Source: Chitinophagales bacterium (GTDB lineage: Bacteria; Bacteroidota; Bacteroidia; Chitinophagales; JADIYW01). Taken from it: a stretch of DNA of 64,000 nt. Made by a program: the position numbers and the translations under genes. The stretch covers positions 1-64,000 of the forward strand of contig JAMLHJ010000008.1 in NCBI GenBank assembly GCA_023957245.1, written 5' to 3'. Within the stretch, counting starts at the first letter, position 1, and every line of letters begins with the position of its first letter. Positions 47,533 through 58,300 of this stretch are shown here, in pieces. The notes under the pieces were generated by a model. It was given only the letters and a program-made list of their open reading frames with translations. It ran no database searches and had not been told where the DNA came from.

Positions 47533-48372
47533 ATGAAAATATTAAAAAGTATCAGCATACTCATGTTGATTTTTATAGCAATGTCTTGTAAAAAAGACGA
47601 CATTAAAATCGAAAAGCCTAATGAATTAGATGGATTAAAATTAGTCCAATCTATACAAAACGATCCATTTATAATCGATTTATATACTACTAGTGGAAAA
47701 TTGGAACAAGGCTATAATGAAATTTTCTTTACAGTTAAAGATGTAGAAGGTAATCTCATAGAAAATGTAGAATCCACATGGTCTCCACTGATGCACATGA
47801 TGGACAAAAACCATGCTTGTCCTTATTCTCCAATCAGCTTAGTACCCAATTCAAAAACGTTACACAAGGGCTATATTGTATTTCAAATGGCTGGAAATGA
47901 AACTGAATATTGGGATTTGAGCTTTAATTTAATCGTACAAGAATCTCCTTATACTGTCAGTGGAAAAATTAATGTGCTTCCTACTTTAAAGAAAAGAGTA
48001 ACAACATTTACAGGAAGTGATGGTAAAAAATATGTTTTAGCAATGGTTCAACCCAATCTACCGAAAGAAGGACTCAATGAGATGACAGCATTATTATACA
48101 AAATGGAAAATATGATGATGTTTTCTCCTGTCAGTAATTATACCATCAACATCGATCCACGAATGCCAAGTATGGGTAATCACAGTTCGCCCAATAATGT
48201 GAATCTAACTCAAAAATCTTCATTATTCTATGAAGGTAAAGTGGCATTTTCAATGACAGGATATTGGAAAATCAATCTTCAAGTACTCAATGAAAGTAGT
48301 GAAGTATTAAAAGGTGAAGCTGTTACTGATGAAAATGAAAGTAGTAGCATTTATTTTGAAGTTGAATTTTAA
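47533..48372 (+). CDS. Metal-associated lipoprotein (YtkA/FixH-like repeats)
   Basis: The protein has 279 residues. The lipobox is IAMSC (Cys19). Two similar halves appear: STWSPLMHMMDKNHACPYSPI with IVFQMAG-TEYWDLSFNLIV, and PRMPSMGNHSSPNN with VAFSMTGYWKINLQVL. Both halves put Met- and His-rich strings before a beta strand ending in W, like YtkA-type immunoglobulin folds. Met/His clusters suggest copper binding. It sits between the CNGKC protein and the OprC-like receptor, so it probably serves as a surface or periplasmic metal-handling partner. Confidence 0.78.
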   Translation: MKILKSISILMLIFIAMSCKKDDIKIEKPNELDGLKLVQSIQNDPFIIDLYTTSGKLEQGYNEIFFTVKDVEGNLIENVESTWSPLMHMMDKNHACPYSPISLVPNSKTLHKGYIVFQMAGNETEYWDLSFNLIVQESPYTVSGKINVLPTLKKRVTTFTGSDGKKYVLAMVQPNLPKEGLNEMTALLYKMENMMMFSPVSNYTINIDPRMPSMGNHSSPNNVNLTQKSSLFYEGKVAFSMTGYWKINLQVLNESSEVLKGEAVTDENESSSIYFEVEF

Positions 48373-48443
48373 TTAGACACAGCAAGTATATATTAGGAGC
48401 AGCAGCTTTAATGTTGCTCCTATATTTTGCTACACCAAAAACA

Positions 48444-50465
48444 ATGATTATGAATAAATTGTGTGCAGCTATCTTTTATATATTCAGTTCATTGGTAGTA
48501 CAGCATCAATTATATGCGCAAGAAACTACAGATGAGAATCTAGATAGCTTGATAAATTCCTATTTATTAGATGAAGTCATCATCACTGGCAAAAAAGATC
48601 TTGTCAATAAACAATCCAAAGTTCTCTCTTCAATAGACGACTATCTGGAATCTAATAATGCTATCAATATGATGAAAAGAGGTGCTTATGCAGCAGAGCC
48701 ATTGCTCAATGGCATGGCATCAGAACGTTCTGTTATCACTATTGATGGTATGAGAATCTATGGAGCTTGTACAGATAAGATGGATCCTATCACTTCTTAC
48801 GTAGAAATCACCAATCTCAGTAAAGCCAATATTCAAAGTGGACAATCAGGTTCTTGTCATGGCGGTACGATTGCTGGAAGTATTGATTTGGTAAGACAAC
48901 ATTCAACATGTGACAATTCTGGATTTAAAGGAATGTTATTCAGTGGATTAGAAAGTAATAATTTTCAAAAAATAGTTGGAACGAAGTTAAGTTATTCGGG
49001 TTCAAAATTTTTCTCCGATATAGATTTTACATTTAGAGATGCTAATAATTATAAAGCAGGAGGCAAAGAAAAAATTCCTTATTCACAGTTTACCAAATAC
49101 AACCTTTCCACTACACAAGGCTGGAAAATCAATCTCAGACACAGCCTTACAGCTTCAGTTATTTACGACAGAGCTACAGATGTTGGTTATCCAGCACTGC
49201 CCATGGATGTGTCTTTGGCAGAAGCTGTGATATCTTCTTTAGCTTATAGCTTTACCAATATCTCACCTCATATCTTCAACTGGGACACTAAGGTTTACTA
49301 CAATCATGTCAAACATATCATGGACGACTCCAAGCGTCCTGATGTTCCGATACGCATGGATATGCCTGGACAGACAAATACTGCTGGATTGTATAGCATG
49401 CTACAAGGAAGTAAGGATAAGCATACATGGAAAGCCAATATTTCTGGTCATTTCAATAAATCGTTTGCAGACATGACGATGTATCCCAATAATCCTGGAG
49501 AAAAAGAAATGTATATGCTGACTTGGCCAGGAGTCCATACTTATTATACAGGGATATTTGGTGAAGATAAAATCCGATGGAACGACAATTGGAATACTGT
49601 TGCATCAATAGGAACTGCAATGCATTACGACGCAGTAAAAAATGATTTTGGATTGAATAGTTTGCAAATTTTCTATCCTGAATTGAAGCAAGGAAAATCT
49701 CGTTGGCTGAAAAATGCAGGGATAAGTTCTACTTATATCAAAGGAATATTGATTCAAAACTTTGGGTTAGCTTATGCCGAAAGAGCACCATCAGTTTCTG
49801 AAGGTTATGGATTTTATCTTTTCAATAGTTTTGACAGATATGATTATGTGGGCAATCCATTTCTTAAAAATGAAAAATCAATTGAACTAAATCTTGCAAC
49901 GACACTAGTGTTTTCAAAATTTAATATCAAAGGACAAATTAATTATTTCAGAATTTACGACTACATTATTGGAGTTCCTCAAAAAAATCTCATTCCTATG
50001 ACCATAGGTGCTGAAGGTGTTAAAACCTATCAGCAATTTAAAAATGCACATTTATTCAATGCTCAATTAGTCATGAGCTACGACCTACTTGACTACTTGC
50101 AATTATCTGGGAATGTGGTATATAGATTAGGGAAAATAGAAAAACAAGACTTGCCACAAATCCAACCATTGACTTATAATGCCAAATTAAAATTTGAAAA
50201 AAATGATTATTTGGCAGAAATACAAATTGAAGGTGCTGCAAAACAATCACAATATGGGCAAAATTTTGGTGAATCACCAGCTCAAAAATATACGATACTC
50301 AACGCTACTTTAGCCAAACAATTCAATATATCTATGCAACATCAACTCATTGTAAAAACTGGTGTTGAAAATATTCTAGATAAAAATTATAGTACTTTTT
50401 CAGATTGGAACAAAATACCTAGAATGGGTAGAAACTTCTTCCTCAATTTAATTTGGAGATTTTAA
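48444..50465 (+). CDS. TonB-dependent copper receptor, OprC/NosA type
   Basis: The protein has 673 residues. The signal peptide is MNKLCAAIFYIFSSLVVQHQLYA. The plug domain (about 45-160) contains ITIDGMRIYGACTDKMDPITSYVE, the family-specific segment of OprC/NosA. Cys109 and Met113 form the C-x3-M part of the copper site described for Pseudomonas OprC, and His291-Ile-Met293 supplies the H-x-M part with almost the same spacing. A 22-strand barrel ends in FFLNLIWRF. The start at 48444 or 48450 gives a proper signal peptide; the frame also opens at 48411. It needs TonB/ExbBD. Confidence 0.88.
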   Translation: MIMNKLCAAIFYIFSSLVVQHQLYAQETTDENLDSLINSYLLDEVIITGKKDLVNKQSKVLSSIDDYLESNNAINMMKRGAYAAEPLLNGMASERSVITIDGMRIYGACTDKMDPITSYVEITNLSKANIQSGQSGSCHGGTIAGSIDLVRQHSTCDNSGFKGMLFSGLESNNFQKIVGTKLSYSGSKFFSDIDFTFRDANNYKAGGKEKIPYSQFTKYNLSTTQGWKINLRHSLTASVIYDRATDVGYPALPMDVSLAEAVISSLAYSFTNISPHIFNWDTKVYYNHVKHIMDDSKRPDVPIRMDMPGQTNTAGLYSMLQGSKDKHTWKANISGHFNKSFADMTMYPNNPGEKEMYMLTWPGVHTYYTGIFGEDKIRWNDNWNTVASIGTAMHYDAVKNDFGLNSLQIFYPELKQGKSRWLKNAGISSTYIKGILIQNFGLAYAERAPSVSEGYGFYLFNSFDRYDYVGNPFLKNEKSIELNLATTLVFSKFNIKGQINYFRIYDYIIGVPQKNLIPMTIGAEGVKTYQQFKNAHLFNAQLVMSYDLLDYLQLSGNVVYRLGKIEKQDLPQIQPLTYNAKLKFEKNDYLAEIQIEGAAKQSQYGQNFGESPAQKYTILNATLAKQFNISMQHQLIVKTGVENILDKNYSTFSDWNKIPRMGRNFFLNLIWRF

Positions 50466-50489
50466 AACACAACTAAAAATACCAATAAT

Positions 50490-50526
50490 AAAAATAGGCT
50501 ATACCGTTTAAGTATAGCCTATTTTT
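50490..50526. terminator. Bidirectional terminator between receptor and hsp20
   Basis: AAAAATAGGCTATAC pairs perfectly with GTATAGCCTATTTTT around CGTTTAA. It serves both convergent genes. Confidence 0.9.
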
Positions 50527-50547
50527 ATTTGAATTCAAACTTTCTGA

Positions 50548-50985
50548 TTATTGAATTTCAATAGATTTCTTTACTTTTTCAGGTTCTACCTTTTTAGGAA
50601 TAGATAAATGAAGAACTCCTGAATCATAATTGGCAGATATCCCATCTACATCAATATGTTGTTCATCTAAAGTGAAGCTTCTAGAAAATGATGAGTAAGA
50701 AAATTCTCGTCTCGTATATTTAGCCTCTTGATCTGTAGAAGAACTTTCACTTTTAGATTCGGTAGAAATAGTCAAGACATTATTCTCAATAGAGATATTA
50801 AAATCTTCTTTTTTCAAACCAGGAGCAGCCAATTCAACTTGAAATGCGCCTTCTGTTTCTTTGATATTTACTGCTGGAACTTCTTTTGAAAACCTAGGAG
50901 TTGCATCAAAGAAATCTTTAAAAAATGCATCATCAAAAAGAGCAGGAAATGCATTTTGTCTGAATCTGTTTCTTACGAGTGTCAT
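50548..50985 (-). CDS. Small heat-shock protein (Hsp20 family)
   Basis: The protein has 145 residues from the ATG at 50985 (MTLVRNRFRQNAFPALFDD, a standard start). The longer frame back to 51057 is not family-like. The alpha-crystallin domain covers about 38-135: PAVNIKETEGAFQVELAAPGLKKEDFNISIENNVLTIS, then EFSYSSFSRSFTL and GVLHLSIPKK. The ending IEIQ is a normal C-terminal anchor. It holds unfolding proteins for later refolding by ATP-dependent chaperones. Confidence 0.93.
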   Translation of the reverse strand: MTLVRNRFRQNAFPALFDDAFFKDFFDATPRFSKEVPAVNIKETEGAFQVELAAPGLKKEDFNISIENNVLTISTESKSESSSTDQEAKYTRREFSYSSFSRSFTLDEQHIDVDGISANYDSGVLHLSIPKKVEPEKVKKSIEIQ

Positions 50986-51225
50986 AATATTCAATTTTAA
51001 ATCGTTAATTAATTTTGATATACTACTTTCAAAAGCTATTCCAAGCCTTAATTTCATTCATCAATAAGAAAAATCTTCAGTTCAAATAAATAAATGTGTC
51101 ATTTTTTCCGAACATTAAAACATAAAATGACATATTGTCTTAATTTAAAACAAGGATAAAACACATTAAAATTTTGGACTTTAGTATATTCGACACAAAT
51201 TAGAAATCATTCCGACCAAGAAAAG

Positions 51226-52308
51226 ATGAGTATCAAAAAACATATCATTGACTTTATTCGCCCAGAGCATGTCATAGGAAAGAAACTAGACCTTCTTCTT
51301 ACTATGGGATATTTTAGAACTGGAGGAGGAATGTTTTTAACCCAGATTCAAACTAAAAAAGGAATGCTCGATGATGTTATCAATATAAGGCTAAATCTTG
51401 AGCATCATCAATTTTCAAAGAGTATAAAAAAGATTGCCAGACGTGTTGAAGAAAAATTCACTTATACCATACAGTCTTTCAGCTCAAGCCCAGAAAAAGA
51501 AGCTTTATTCATACATCACAATTTAAAATTCAAAGAAAATATCAATTCAACTTTAAGCACTTTGCTACAAGGGGAATCAATCTATAATAGTCAATTCAAC
51601 ACTTATGAAGTCAATGTCTATGATGGAGATCAATTGATTGCTTTTAGCATTTTTGATATCGGCAAAAATAGTCTAGCAAGTTTATTATGTGCTTACAATC
51701 GTGAATATAATGAATATAGTTTGGGACTATTTACCATGTATGCTGAAATCCAATGGGCAAAAGGAAATCATTACAATTATTACTATCCAGGATATATTTT
51801 AAAAATCAACAAAGGATTTGATTATAAATTAAGATTAGGAGAATATCAGATTTTGGACTGGAAAACATCCAAGTGGGTCAATAAGGAAAACATATCATAC
51901 ACAATTGGGAATGCTCAAAAAATTGAGGAAAGTACAAATTATCTAAGACTTATGCTTGAGAGTGCTAAGATTGAATTTGTGTACAGATATTATATTTGTT
52001 ACACCTATGGCTATTCGTACAAGAACCAAAACTTCTTAAAAAGTCCTGTCCATATCTATTTACCACAGTTTTCCTATGATGAAAAAATATGTATCATCGA
52101 ATACGATGTTGAAGAAGATGTATTTATACTCTCCATTTCTCGTGAAGATATATTTTCCAAACAACAAAGAACATCTGAAGATATTAATAAAGATCCAGAT
52201 GTAGAAGAGCGATTATTAGAATACTTGAGTATTGAAAAATGTGTTGATGCCAAATTATTAGTCTATAAAATCTGGAAAAAAATCAATTCTCCCGAATCTT
52301 CTATTTAG
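51226..52308 (+). CDS. Arginyl-tRNA--protein transferase-like (ATE) protein
   Basis: The protein has 360 residues. Residues about 80-235 look like the C-terminal GNAT-type domain of ATE/Bpt aminoacyl-tRNA-protein transferases: FNTYEVNVYDGDQLIAFSIFDIG, then EYNEYSLGLFTMYAEIQWAKG, then YNYYYPGYILKINKGFDYKLRLGEYQILDW (compare Y.G.Y...C..M.YK). The N-terminal cysteine cluster of eukaryotic ATE1 is missing, and a C-terminal region of about 120 residues has no motif I know. If active, it adds an amino acid from tRNA to protein N-termini. Its stop overlaps the convergent PKS stop by four bases. Confidence 0.65.
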   Translation: MSIKKHIIDFIRPEHVIGKKLDLLLTMGYFRTGGGMFLTQIQTKKGMLDDVINIRLNLEHHQFSKSIKKIARRVEEKFTYTIQSFSSSPEKEALFIHHNLKFKENINSTLSTLLQGESIYNSQFNTYEVNVYDGDQLIAFSIFDIGKNSLASLLCAYNREYNEYSLGLFTMYAEIQWAKGNHYNYYYPGYILKINKGFDYKLRLGEYQILDWKTSKWVNKENISYTIGNAQKIEESTNYLRLMLESAKIEFVYRYYICYTYGYSYKNQNFLKSPVHIYLPQFSYDEKICIIEYDVEEDVFILSISREDIFSKQQRTSEDINKDPDVEERLLEYLSIEKCVDAKLLVYKIWKKINSPESSI

Positions 52309-55300
52309 TCCAATAAACTATTCAATTCATCATCTAACAACTTACTTAAATCATCCAAAGAAAGTTCATCTTCATTAACATCTTTCGTTTCAAGCCTTTT
52401 TTCTTCCAAAATTTCAGGTTGAACCTCTTTCACTTCCTCAACAATCGGTTCTGGCTCTGAAATTATGGATATTTGAGTAGGGACAATTTCTTTCTGTACT
52501 TTTTCAGGTGATTCAATTGCTATATTAAGCTTCAGCTTTTCCAATAAAAATTTGGCATAATCACGAATATTTGAATGAGTCCAAAAAGCAGTCACAGACA
52601 AAGATGTAGCATAAACTTTTTCCAATTGATTCTTCAACTGAATAGACATTAAAGAATCTATCCCCAATGATTTAAAAGTAGTTTTGATATGAATATCATC
52701 AGCTGGCAATTTGACTACATGGCCAACAATTTCCTTCAACTGATTTTCCAAAGTACTTAATCTAATCTCTAAATCATCGATACCCGACAAGATTTCAGTA
52801 AGAGACAATTCTTTAGATACTTCAACATCTTCATCTTTCAACGCATCTTCCTTCCGTAATAAATCATAAAAATGATTTTTAACAGATGAAGGATAAGCTT
52901 GCTGCCATTTAGCTAAATCAAATCTGAATGCACCAACTACTGGGATATCCATTTGAGTGATTACATCAAACCAATCCGTACATTCCTTTGGTGATAATGG
53001 AGCCACACCTTCTTCTTCCAAACGCTCAGAGCGATTATCTGCTGAAGCTGCCAATCCTACATCAGAAACAGTTCCCCATTGAATAGATAAGCCCCCTAAG
53101 CCCAATCGTTCTCTATGTTCCACCAGAGCGTCCATATATTTATTAGCAGCAACATAAGCTGCCTGACCTGGAGAGCCAAATAAAATTGTCGAAGAACTAA
53201 ACAACACAAAATGCTCTAAATCATAAGCTTGTGTCGTAATATGAAGATTGTAAGCACCCAAAACTTTAGGACTTAAGACTCTATAAAATGCATCTTCATC
53301 TAGATTCAAAATTGATGCATCGTCTAATATTCCTGCCAAATGAAATACGCCCTTCAATGGTTGCTCATTGCTATGATGAATAGCTAAAATTCTTTCTATA
53401 TCTTCTCGCTCACTCACATCTGCTTTGTCAATGATAATTTCTGCACCCAATGACCTCAGCTGATGAATGATTTCATTATCTGAATACCCTGTTCTTCCAG
53501 TTAATAACAATCTTCTAGCTCCTTTTGCAACCATATATTGAGCAAATGTCAAACCTAAACCACCATAACCTCCAGTAAGCAAATAAGTAGCATCTTCAGT
53601 AAATCCTTTGCTACCCACAAGCTCCTCTAGAAAGACATTGTCAGAATTGATTTGAATAACAATCTTACCAATATGTTTACCTAAAGACATATACTCAAAT
53701 GCTGATTTCACATCTGTAACATGAAATATCTTACTCTGTATCGGGGTCAATCCACCATCTTCAAAATAAGGTACAAGTTCGCCCAATAAATCTCCAACCA
53801 ATTGAGGCTTCTCAAAGACCATCTTCTCAAAGTCAATCATATAATAGCTAAGGCCTTTACTAAATACTTCTAAGCCTACTTTTGAATTGGCATAAACATC
53901 TTTTTTTCCTATCTCTACAAATCGACCGAAACTTCTTAAAAGATGCATACTTTTCACCATTGCACTACCTGTCAAGGAGTTCAGAACCACATCAATACCT
54001 TCTCCTGATGTATCTTTAAGAATTTGTTCAGCAAAATCTAAATTTCTTGAATCATATACATGATGTACACCCAAAGAATGCAACAACTCTCTTTTCTCTT
54101 CATTTCCAGCTGTTGCAAAAATCTCTGCACCTATCATTTGAGCCACTTGTATAGCAGCCAAACCGACTCCTCCAGTAGCAGAATGTATCAATACTCTCTC
54201 TCCTTTCTGTAATTTAGATTGTATTATCAAGCCATAATATACAGTCAGATAAACAACTGGAATCGTAGCTGCTTCTTCAAAACTTAAATTATCAGGAATA
54301 ATTTGCATCAATGAAGCATCTACATGAATATGAGAAGCCATCGTGTGGTATGCCATACCAAATACCCTATCTCCCACTTTCAAATGTTCCACATCAACAC
54401 CCACTTCATCTACAATCCCTGCACATTCTATTCCTAAGGTGGCAAACCCATTTTCTTTCCCGGGGTAAATACCTAGTGCAGACATCAAATTCATAAAGTT
54501 GATACCTATTGCCTCTACTTTGACTTTAACTTCATGAGCTTTAAGTCGAGGTAATTGCTTCTTCTTAATCTCTATATTGTCCAAAATCCCAGGCTGGCTC
54601 ATTTCCACAGCAAATGATTGATGATTTGCAGGAACTTTCTTAATATCTGTAACTATATTCTCTTGTATATCAATAGGAGATAATCTTTCTACGACCTGAG
54701 TATCAGCAAATATTTTCCAAGTATTCTCCTCAGTAGAACTATTCACTATCTGAGCCACTCTTCCCCAATCGTCTTCAATCATTTCGATAGATGAAGCATT
54801 CAATTCAGGATGTTCGTTTCTCAACACATTCAACATGCCTATCACCGTTGATTGAGCTGGAAATTTTTCTACTGAGTCTGTTAGTACCCATATCTTTGGC
54901 GGAGCATCAGCATACACTACTGCACGAGCAATCCTTACAACAGAAAGAGTAGAATTTTCCTGAGCATCAAGTCCTGCAACAGATTTTTCATCCAAACTCC
55001 ATGTATGAACAACAGTATTTACACTATTGCCAACAATACTAAATAGAGATTGATAATCTTCAAAACTACTTGGGTTGATAATAAATTGATTGCCTTGTTG
55101 ATGAAAAAAATCTCCTTTTCTAACTACCCATTTGGGCTGAAAGGCATCTAACAATTCTTCAGAAATATCATCAGCAACAAAAACAATTATACTTTTTTCC
55201 TCAAAGGAGGGAATATCTTGCTCAATGTTTATCGTATCAAATAAAATTTGCTCCTGAACTTGTTCATTTGAGATAGAATCTTGTTCAAGCCTAGCCAACT

Positions 55301-58300
55301 CAAATCCTTTCAATTCCAATATAATCTGACCTGCATCATTGAGCACAATTGCATCACCTTTGATGGCATTCAAATTATCATCTTGCAATAAAATTTTGAT
55401 TTTACCACCAGAAACATCTTTATCAAAATGATGCAAATAAATTTCTTCAACTTTTATAGGTACAAAGGTAGATGGCTTATCTTTTAAATATTTTGCTGCT
55501 AAAAATGTCTGAATAAATCCATCCAAAATTGCTGGATGAATAAAATATTTAGATATCGAATTTTGTATTAAACTATTCAATTGAATATCTGCAACAATAA
55601 AATTAGTGCCAATATTTAATTGATTAACAGTCTGAAAAGCTTCTCCATAAGGCAATTGAATAGATGAAGTATGCTTGTAATGCTCTTCCTTAGCAACTAC
55701 AACATTACCTTCAGTGTATTCAGAAATATCTTCAAAACTCTCTTTATCTAAGATATTGCTATCAACACTTTGCACAAATACTGATGCTTCTGCATGCTCT
55801 ACCCAGCTGAGTTCATCATCAGTTTCCTGAATGCTATAAATAGAAATCTGATATTGATTTTCAATTTCTTTTGTCAGTACGACTTGTAACACAACATCTT
55901 TATCTTCTTGGATAGGTAAGGCATTTTTTAATGCCACATTTTGAATCAAAAAATGACTGGATTCAAAAGTATTTGCCAATGCAGCCCAAATAATTTCTAT
56001 ATATCCTGCACCAGGAAAAATTACCGTATCTTGAATTTTATGATCTTTCAAGTATGGGTACTCCCTAAGACTAATTTCTGTTTCCCAAACATACATTTCT
56101 ACATCTTTCGGCAATGTGATAGATTGCGATAGAAATGGATGTTCCGAAACATTAACTTGACCTAAAGACGAAACTCTTCGGGTACTAAATGTATTTTCTT
56201 CCACCCAATATCTCACTCTTTGCCATGGATAAACTGGGAGAAGAATTTTTTCAAAATTCAAATCATAAAATTTCTTCCAGCTAATTCTACCACCATTTGC
56301 ATAATAATTTGCAACTTGCTGAATCAGAATCAGTTGATTATCCTTTTCACGTTCAATACTTCCTACTGCTACAATTTCTGACTGTACACTTTCAGCATTT
56401 TCAAGAAGTGCTTGAATCAATGTAGGATGAGGACTGACTTCTACAAAATATCCATATCCTTCTTGAATCATTCTTTGGACAGTCTCAGAAAAGCGAACAG
56501 TCTGACTTAGATTTTTAGTCCAATATTCTGCATCCAACTCTTCGCCATTTACTTCTTTGGCATATACAGTCGAAAATATATCTATAGCTGTTGAGTTGGG
56601 TTGCAAAGCAGTGATTTTCTCTCTCAGTTCATCTACCAAAGGATACATCTGTGGGCTATGAGAAGCTACATCTACTTTCACTTTCCTGACAAAAGCACCA
56701 GTTTGCTCAAAATGATTACAGATTTCATCTACGATATCTATTCTGCCTGAAATCACACATGAAGATGGGCTATTATTAACACCGATACCTATTTCACCTT
56801 CTCTGCCTTTAAATTGTTCAGCAACTTCTGATGGTGGCAAAGCAATATAAGCCATTGCTCCATGACCTGAAGTAGTTTTCATCAACTGACTTCGAGTACA
56901 AATAATTGCTGCAGCCACATCAATGGTAATCGCTCCTGCCAAATAAGCAGCACCAATTTCTCCCATACTGTGACCTATCACTGCCTTATAATCCAAACCT
57001 ATCGACTGCCACCATTTAGCCAATGCAATTTCTACAGCTAATAATGCAGGTTGAATAATATCTATATCTTGCAATCCATTATCATCCAACAGTTCATCCA
57101 ATAAAGACCATGAAACAAAGGCTTGACAAGCAAAAGCAAATTCATCAATAGCATTTTTAAACATAGGCTCAGACTCATACAAATCTCTACCCATTCCTAC
57201 CCATTGAGCTCCTTGACCAGGAAAAACTAAAGCCGTTCTCTTCTTCTCTTCACTATATCCAATTGATACATTTTCAGCATAGTTACCTGAAATTATAGAT
57301 TGAAGAGCAGAAATAATATCGGATTTATCTTTGAAAACAATGGCTGCTCTTTGAGCTAAATCCGCTTTTCTTATTGCAATATTTTTAACCAAATTAAAGA
57401 GTTCATCTTCTGTTTGAACTTTTTCAAATAGTGGTAAATATAATTTGCAATATTCTTGCAATGCCTTTTCATTGGCTGCAGAAACAGGAAGAATATTATA
57501 TTTTCTCCTAAAAGAATTTGAAGACAAATTGACTTTAGGAGCTTCTTGAATAATTACATGAGCATTTGTTCCAGATATTCCAAATGAATTTAAACCTGCC
57601 AGCAATGGTCTTTCAGGATGTGGCCAATCTACAGCCTCAGAAGGAATTTTTAATGACAAATCATTCCAAGGTATATTTGGATTTTTTTCCTCATCGGCAT
57701 ATAGATTACCAGGAATCGTTCTATGTTGAATAGATAATAAAACTTTTATCAGACCAGCAACTCCAGACGCTGCTTCTGTATGACCGAGATTAGTCTTTAT
57801 TGAACCAACATAAAAAACATCATCATGATTTCGACCTTCACTCAAAGCACCAGTAATTGATGCAATCTCTGCTGGGTCACCTGCTTTTGTACCTGTACCA
57901 TGAGCCTCAACATACTGAATCAAATGTGGAGCAATATGAGCACGACTCATAGCATCCTTAATCATAATTTCTTGAGTGATAGCACTCGGAGCCATCATGT
58001 GCTTATGCGATTGACCATCACTATTACAAGCAGAGCCAGGTATTACACCGTATATAAAATCTCCATCTCTTTCAGCATCGCTTAATCTTTTCAATATCAC
58101 AGTAGCTGCACCTTCTGTTCTAACATAACCAGAAGCATCTTTAGCACCGAAACGACATTTCCCATAATCGGAAAGTAATCTCGATCTAGAATATCCTATT
58201 GAAACAAATGAATCTAAAATCAAATTGGCTGCAGAGCAGACTGACATATCGCTTTCACGCAAGTGTAAACTTTGACATGCTAAATGAATAGCTACCAAAG

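Noticed and set aside
50986-51057. Extended N-terminus of the Hsp20 protein
   Set aside because: Family members begin at the MTLVRNRF-like segment, and the extension has no counterpart.
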